In this document: positions 60,090-64,000 of the stretch, one piece after another
How the letters are laid out: the number at the start of each line of letters is the position of its first letter
Numbering within the stretch: position 1 is the first letter of the stretch
Assembly: GCF_014648355.1 (NCBI RefSeq)
Contig: NZ_BMQY01000001.1
Span: 1,320,255-1,384,254 of the forward strand
Source of the DNA: Couchioplanes azureus
Lineage (GTDB): Bacteria > Actinomycetota > Actinomycetes > Mycobacteriales > Micromonosporaceae
Length of the DNA: 64,000 bases
Direction of reading: 5' to 3'
Notes under the pieces: model-generated
Databases searched by the model: none
What the model was told of the DNA's origin: nothing
What the model saw: only the letters and a program-made list of their open reading frames with translations
Program-made: the position numbers and the translations under genes

Positions 60090-60124
60090 CGAGGGGCCGG
60101 ACCGCGCGACGGTCCGGCCCCTCG
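60090..60124. terminator. 15-bp hairpin terminator between ino1 and ogt
   Basis: CGAGGGGCCGGACCG (60090-60104) pairs exactly with 60110-60124 around a 5-base loop. It lies 8 bases after the ino1 stop and directly abuts the convergent ogt stop, so it can serve both. There is no T tract, as is common for actinobacterial hairpins. Confidence 0.8.
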
Positions 60125-60586
60125 TCAGCTCCAGGCCCGTTCCAGCGCCACGCGGGCCTCCAGCTCCAGTAGGTGCCGCTTGCGCGGCAGACCGCCCCCG
60201 AAGCCGACCAGCTTGCCGCCCGCCCCGACCACCCGGTGGCACGGCACGAGCACGGGCACCGGGTTGCGGTTGCAGGCCGTTCCCACCGCACGCGCGGCAC
60301 CGGGGTCACCGAGCGCGGCGGCGATCGACCCATAGGTGCGCATCTCGCCGTAGGGGATACCGGCGATCTCGCGCCACACCGCGCGCTCGAACTCCGAACC
60401 GCCGCGCAGCTCCACCGGCACGGTGAACGCCGTCAGCGTCCCGGCGAAATAGCCGGCGAGCTCGGTCAGGACCGGATGCGGGACGCGCGCCCAGGTGGAA
60501 GACGCGCCGAAGCGGACGCCGATCACCGTGTCGCCGTCGAGCTGGACGCCGAGCGGGCCGATGGGAGAGTCCGTGAGGAGCCGCAC
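60125..60586 (-). CDS. ogt: Methylated-DNA--protein-cysteine methyltransferase (Ogt/AGT)
   Basis: A 153-residue suicide repair protein that takes alkyl groups from O6-alkylguanine. The acceptor Cys is C116 in PVLVPCHRVV. Other blocks are EFERAVWREIAGIPYGEMRTYGSIAAALG, ARAVGTACNRNPV, and GFGGGLPRKRHLLELE. The start is uncertain: GTG 60586 (MRLLTDSPIGPLG) fits family N-termini, while ATG 60625 would give 166 residues but leaves only 7 bases to the divergent gene. Confidence 0.92.
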   Translation of the reverse strand: MRLLTDSPIGPLGVQLDGDTVIGVRFGASSTWARVPHPVLTELAGYFAGTLTAFTVPVELRGGSEFERAVWREIAGIPYGEMRTYGSIAAALGDPGAARAVGTACNRNPVPVLVPCHRVVGAGGKLVGFGGGLPRKRHLLELEARVALERAWS

Positions 60587-60620
60587 AGAAACGATTGTGC
60601 GCCCGGGGTACGACAACCAG

Positions 60621-60626
60621 TACATT
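60621..60626 (+). promoter_or_regulatory. -10 box for a likely leaderless transcript
   Basis: TACATT fits the TANNNT consensus and ends 6 bases before the ATG at 60633. With this spacing transcription would start at the ATG. No Shine-Dalgarno precedes that ATG, which supports a leaderless message. A -35 match is weak. Confidence 0.45.
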
Positions 60627-60632
60627 GCCTCG

Positions 60633-61535
60633 ATGATCAAGATGCGCTCTCTGCTCGGCGCCGCGACGGCCGCGATCCTCCTCACCGGAGTGGCCGGCAC
60701 GCCCGCCCGTGCCGCCGAGAACAGCGACCCCACCTTGAGCGTCTTCTACGACGCCGTCGACGGCTACGTCAGCAAGTATCGGGCGCCCCACGTCTACATG
60801 TCCGATCCCGACGGTGTCCGCAAGGGCGAGCTGTGGATCGACGGCGTGCTCGTCGACACCTTCGCCGACCTCAGCGGCGGCCCGCTCTGGGACATGGACG
60901 CGAAGAACGGGCCGGTCACCATGACCATCAAGGCGTTCGACATGTGGGGGAACGTCAGCGAGTACACCCGGCGGGTCATCGTGGACAGCGATGCGCCGGT
61001 CGTCACACTCTCGCCGGCGAAGAACGCATTCGTCCGCGGCACCCTGAAGGCCTCGGTGACGGCGGTCCGCGACTACAGCGGCATCGGCGAGCTGGCCTCC
61101 GCGATCGTCGCCGCCGGCACGCCGAACGTGACCATCCGCAAGGCGCCCTGGTCGATCCCGCTGAACACCCGGCGGGTGCGCGACGGCAAGCAGGCGATCT
61201 TCTTCGCGGTCACCGACAAGGCCGGCAACGGGACGTACGTGGAGCGCGCCGTGACCGTCGACAACACGGCACCGTCGGTCTCGCTCACCCAGGCGCCGCG
61301 GAACAAGGCCCGGGTCACGAAGAAGTTCACCGTCGCCGCCAAGGCCACCGACCGGTTCGGCATCGCCCGGGTGCAGCTGCTGGTCAACGGCAAGGTGGTG
61401 GCCACCGACGGCAAGGCGGCCTACCGCTTCACCGTCAACCCGAAGAAGTACGGCAAGAAGTTCACCGTGCAGCTGCGCGCCTACGACAAGGCGGGCAACG
61501 TCAAGACCACGGCGAAGCGCACTTACCGGCGCTGA
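60633..61535 (+). CDS. Secreted protein with Ig-like repeats
   Basis: A 300-residue exported protein. Signal peptide residues 1 to about 27 (MRSLLGAATAAILLTGVAG then TPARA-AEN). The rest has three bacterial Ig-like modules, seen as repeats of a pattern such as FDMWGNVSEYTRRVIVDSDAPVV, TDKAGNGTYVERAVTVDNTAPSV and YDKAGNVKTTAKRTYRR. These modules usually bind surface polymers or proteins. Function unknown. A second ATG lies three codons in (60642). Confidence 0.83.
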   Translation: MIKMRSLLGAATAAILLTGVAGTPARAAENSDPTLSVFYDAVDGYVSKYRAPHVYMSDPDGVRKGELWIDGVLVDTFADLSGGPLWDMDAKNGPVTMTIKAFDMWGNVSEYTRRVIVDSDAPVVTLSPAKNAFVRGTLKASVTAVRDYSGIGELASAIVAAGTPNVTIRKAPWSIPLNTRRVRDGKQAIFFAVTDKAGNGTYVERAVTVDNTAPSVSLTQAPRNKARVTKKFTVAAKATDRFGIARVQLLVNGKVVATDGKAAYRFTVNPKKYGKKFTVQLRAYDKAGNVKTTAKRTYRR

Positions 61536-61541
61536 CGTCCG

Positions 61542-62972
61542 CTACGAGATGTGGCCGTGGTCGCGAGCCCAGCGCAGCAGCTCCGCCTCGGCCTCGTCGC
61601 GGTCGAGCGGGCCGCGGTCCAGCCGCAGCTCCTTGAGGTGCCGCCAGGCCTGACCCACGATCGGGCCGGGCGGCACGCCGAGCAGCTCCATGATCGCGTT
61701 GCCGTCGAGGTCCGGCCGGACCCGGGCCAGGTCCTCCTCGGCCTGGATGCGGGCGATCCGCTCCTCGAGCGCGTCGTAGTCCGCCGCGAGCGCCGCCGCC
61801 TTGCGCCGGTTGCGGGTGGTGCAGTCCGAGCGGGTCAGCTTGTGCAGGCGGGGGAGCAGATCGCCGGCGTCGGTCACGTAGCGCCGGACGGCCGAATCGG
61901 TCCACTCGCCCCGGCCGTACCCGTAGAAACGCAGGTGCAGCGCGACCAGCCCGACCACCGCGGAGATCACGTCCTTGGGGTACTTCATGGCCTTCATCCG
62001 CTGCTTGGTCAGGCGCGCGCCGACCACCTCGTGGTGGTGGAAGCTGACCCGGCCGTCGCGGCCGACCGCCTTGGTCGCGGGCTTGCCGACGTCGTGCATG
62101 AGCGCCGCCATACGCAGGATGAAGTCCGGGCCCGCGTCGCCCTCGAGGCGTACGGCGTTGGAGACCACGATCAGCGTGTGCTCGTAGACGTCCTTGTGCT
62201 GGGCGTGCTCGTCGATCTCCAGTTTCAGGCCGGAGATCTCGGGGATGAAGCGGTCGGCGAGCCCGGTGTCGACCAGCAGGCGCAGGCCGCCCACGGGATC
62301 CTGGCCGGACAGCAGCTTGGTGAACTCGTCGCGGATGCGCTCGGCGGTGATCCGGTCCAGATCCGCCGCCATAGCCCGCATAGCGGACAAAACACCCGGA
62401 TCCACCGTGAACTTCAGCTTCGCGGCGAACCGGGCGGCGCGCAGCATCCGAAGTGGATCGTCGCCGAACGACTCCTCGGGGCGCGCGGGCGTCCTGATCA
62501 CGCCGGCGGCCAGGTCCTCCAGGCCGCCGTGCGGGTCGGTGAAGACGTGCCCCGGCAGGCTCACCGCCATCGCGTTGATCGTGAAGTCGCGGCGGCGCAG
62601 GTCGTCGAGGAGGTTGTCGCCGTACTCCACGACCGGGTTGCGGGTGACGCCGTCGTACGCCTCGGCGCGGAAGGTGGTGATCTCCAGCCGCAGGCCGTTC
62701 TTCTGGACGCCGATCGTGCCGAACTCGCGGCCGGTCTCCCAGATCGCGTCGGCCCAGCCCTTGACCAGCTCGAGCGTCTGCTCGGGGCGCGCGTCGGTGC
62801 AGAAGTCGAGGTCGTCGCCGAGCCGGCCGAGCAGCGCGTCACGCACCGACCCGCCCACGAGGTGCAGCTCATGGCCGGCGGCGCCGAAGCGGCGCCCCAG
62901 CTCGTCGGCGACCGGGGAGACCCGGAGCAACTCCTGGACGGCGTTGCGCTGGGCCGTATTCAAGACTGACAT
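61542..62972 (-). CDS. pcnA: CCA tRNA nucleotidyltransferase
   Basis: A 476-residue class II nucleotidyltransferase that adds or repairs the CCA end of tRNAs. The head domain has GGSVRD (40-45), the metal-binding DLD (54-56), EITTFRAE and RRDFTINAM. A C-terminal HD domain has MHDVGKPATK, FHHHEVVGARL and VALHLRFYGYG, the fused layout usual in actinobacteria. The ATG at 62972 starts MSVLNTAQRNAV; no strong ribosome-binding site precedes it. In M. tuberculosis the homologue Rv3907c is on the other side of oriC. Confidence 0.95.
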   Translation of the reverse strand: MSVLNTAQRNAVQELLRVSPVADELGRRFGAAGHELHLVGGSVRDALLGRLGDDLDFCTDARPEQTLELVKGWADAIWETGREFGTIGVQKNGLRLEITTFRAEAYDGVTRNPVVEYGDNLLDDLRRRDFTINAMAVSLPGHVFTDPHGGLEDLAAGVIRTPARPEESFGDDPLRMLRAARFAAKLKFTVDPGVLSAMRAMAADLDRITAERIRDEFTKLLSGQDPVGGLRLLVDTGLADRFIPEISGLKLEIDEHAQHKDVYEHTLIVVSNAVRLEGDAGPDFILRMAALMHDVGKPATKAVGRDGRVSFHHHEVVGARLTKQRMKAMKYPKDVISAVVGLVALHLRFYGYGRGEWTDSAVRRYVTDAGDLLPRLHKLTRSDCTTRNRRKAAALAADYDALEERIARIQAEEDLARVRPDLDGNAIMELLGVPPGPIVGQAWRHLKELRLDRGPLDRDEAEAELLRWARDHGHIS

Positions 62973-63030
62973 CAGGCGACCAGGGTAACCGTCGTGGCGG
63001 TAACCGAGCGAAGCGGGCAGGATGGGGCTC

Positions 63031-63921
63031 GTGCCCGTTCCCGAGGCGCTGCGCCGCCTCAGCGAGGACCCCGGATTCTGGTCCCTCCTGCGGGCCGATG
63101 CCGGCGCGGCCGAAGACCCCGATCCCGCCGAGCTGCGCGTCTCGCTGCCGGTCACCGGCGGGTACGGCCTCGTGCTCGATCTCGACCTGGCCACCGGCGA
63201 GCAGACGCTGGGCCTGCGCGAACCCGCGACCAGCGAACCGGTGCAGCTCGGCTGGGCGGCGCCGGGCCGGCCCTGGCCCGCGGCGCTGCGCTGGCACGAG
63301 CTCGAGCTCTGCGCCCGGGTGATCGCCCTGGAGGACCCGACGCTGCCGCACCCCGGCCTGGTCGTGGCGCTGCTGGGGCCGTTCGCGCCGGTCACCGCGG
63401 AGGACGACGAGACCACGGTGGCGGCGGTGCGCGAGGCGGCGTACCGGTCGCTGCGCCGCGACGTGCCGCCACCCACGCCGACCGGCCCCGAGCAGACCCC
63501 ACTGCCGCTCTTCGCGGGCGACGCCTGGTGGCCCCGCCCGGCCACGCCCTCCCCGCAGGTGCTCGACGAGGCCGCGATCGCGGCCTACACCCTCCCGGCG
63601 CCCGTGCAGCTCCAGGTCCGCGGCGGCGCCCGCTTCCCGCACGAAGGGCTTGCCGAGCTGGTACGCCGCGCGGCAGGCCGGCTGTCCCGGCTGCCCGAGG
63701 AGCAGTGGTACGCCGGAGTCCGCCCGCTCGCCCGCCACATGGCCGACACCGGCGACCTGCGTCCGGTCGGCGCGCTGCTCGGGGAGCTGACCGAGGCCGG
63801 CTGCGACCACCCCACCGTGCTGGACGCGCTGAGCGAGCCCCTCGTCCCGCTCGAGGCCTGCTGGATGGTCGAGACACTGGCCGGGGCGGCGCCGGGCACG
63901 CTGGTACGCCACCACGTGTGA
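63031..63921 (+). CDS. Hypothetical protein
   Basis: A 296-residue soluble protein with no recognised domain. It is acidic and Leu/Ala/Pro-rich, with no signal peptide or membrane segment. Tracts such as YGLVLDLDLATGEQTLGLREPAT look like beta strands; EQWYAGVRPLARHMADTGDLRPVGALLGELTEAG looks helical. GTG 63031 has AGGA 8 bases upstream; ATG 63022 in the same frame has no proper spacing. Divergent from pcnA by 58 bases. Confidence 0.78.
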   Translation: MPVPEALRRLSEDPGFWSLLRADAGAAEDPDPAELRVSLPVTGGYGLVLDLDLATGEQTLGLREPATSEPVQLGWAAPGRPWPAALRWHELELCARVIALEDPTLPHPGLVVALLGPFAPVTAEDDETTVAAVREAAYRSLRRDVPPPTPTGPEQTPLPLFAGDAWWPRPATPSPQVLDEAAIAAYTLPAPVQLQVRGGARFPHEGLAELVRRAAGRLSRLPEEQWYAGVRPLARHMADTGDLRPVGALLGELTEAGCDHPTVLDALSEPLVPLEACWMVETLAGAAPGTLVRHHV

Positions 63922-63991
63922 CCGGCGCCCTTCGCGGCGGGACCGGCCTGGCTAGGGTGGCTTCTGTGTCCGTACCCCTGGGGAGGTCTTG

Positions 63992-64000
63992 GTGAGCGGC
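63992..64000 (+). CDS. First codons of the next gene
   Basis: GTG 63992 (Met-Ser-Gly) has GGAGG at 63982-63986, 5 bases upstream, and begins a reading frame cut by the window end. Near the CCA-adding enzyme in other actinobacteria a murJ/mviN gene is common, but three codons cannot identify it. Confidence 0.4.

Overview
The window is very GC-rich chromosomal DNA from an actinomycete, most likely a Micromonosporaceae member (Actinoplanes/Micromonospora-like). Pointers are the proteasome activator Bpa, an actinobacterial ssb/rpsR/rplI operon, ino1 with a PadR regulator, a DUF5318 gene, LppU- and DUF4192-family proteins, frequent GTG/TTG starts, and type VII secretion (ESX)-type toxin genes. I saw no rRNA, tRNA, insertion sequence, prophage or CRISPR. 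Much of the right half resembles, from memory, the oriC-proximal Rv0046c-Rv0058 block of M. tuberculosis (ino1, PadR, DUF5318, ponA, GT87, rpsF, ssb, rpsR, rplI, dnaB).

Layout. 1-8.1 kb: the 3' end of serS, two tandem HAD phosphatases, Bpa, a DDAH/Lrp divergent pair, a beta-propeller lipoprotein, a YbjN-type chaperone, and a DUF6457/mobA pair. 8.2-16.8 kb: fdhD, DUF4192, GNAT, fructosamine kinase, moaA-moaD and a metallophosphoesterase. 17-25.8 kb: an EndoQ-UvrD fusion, prepilin peptidase, LppU, an AAA ATPase, GNAT, DoxX and a GT87 protein. 25.8-28.5 kb: a moaC-mog-moeA-moaE operon. 28.5-33.2 kb: a long AT-richer leader with a 7-codon ORF, a GGDEF-EAL protein, a second polytopic membrane protein and a zinc-ribbon protein. 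33.3-39.9 kb: a polymorphic-toxin locus with a deaminase/SUKH-like fusion gene divergent from YbaB, an EspC/WXG100-like protein, a 1480-residue toxin and a small putative immunity gene. 40-48 kb: dnaB, a 1359-residue Trp-repeat membrane protein on the opposite strand, then rplI-rpsR-ssb-rpsF. 48-64 kb: a secreted anchored protein, endonuclease IV, GT-C-like membrane proteins, ponA, DUF5318, padR-ino1, ogt, a secreted Ig-like protein, the CCA-adding enzyme, a hypothetical gene, and the first codons of another gene.

How the genes work together. Molybdenum cofactor synthesis is spread over four places (mobA, fdhD, moaA-moaD, moaC-mog-moeA-moaE), with no molybdoenzyme in the window. DNA repair and replication are represented by EndoQ-UvrD, ssb, dnaB, endonuclease IV and ogt. 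Proteasome function is represented by Bpa and possibly by the YbjN-type protein, which shares its penultimate-Tyr tail. Envelope work falls to ponA, GT87/GT-C proteins and secreted proteins.

The strongest novelty candidates are: the ESX-type toxin carrying both a papain-like deamidase domain and a RelA/SpoT-like alarmone synthetase domain, overlapped by its putative immunity gene; the Trp-repeat membrane protein inserted beside dnaB; the possible new proteasome-docking chaperone; and the structured leader with a micro-ORF ahead of the c-di-GMP gene. Short tandem repeats, both in frame within linkers and between genes, are unusually common.
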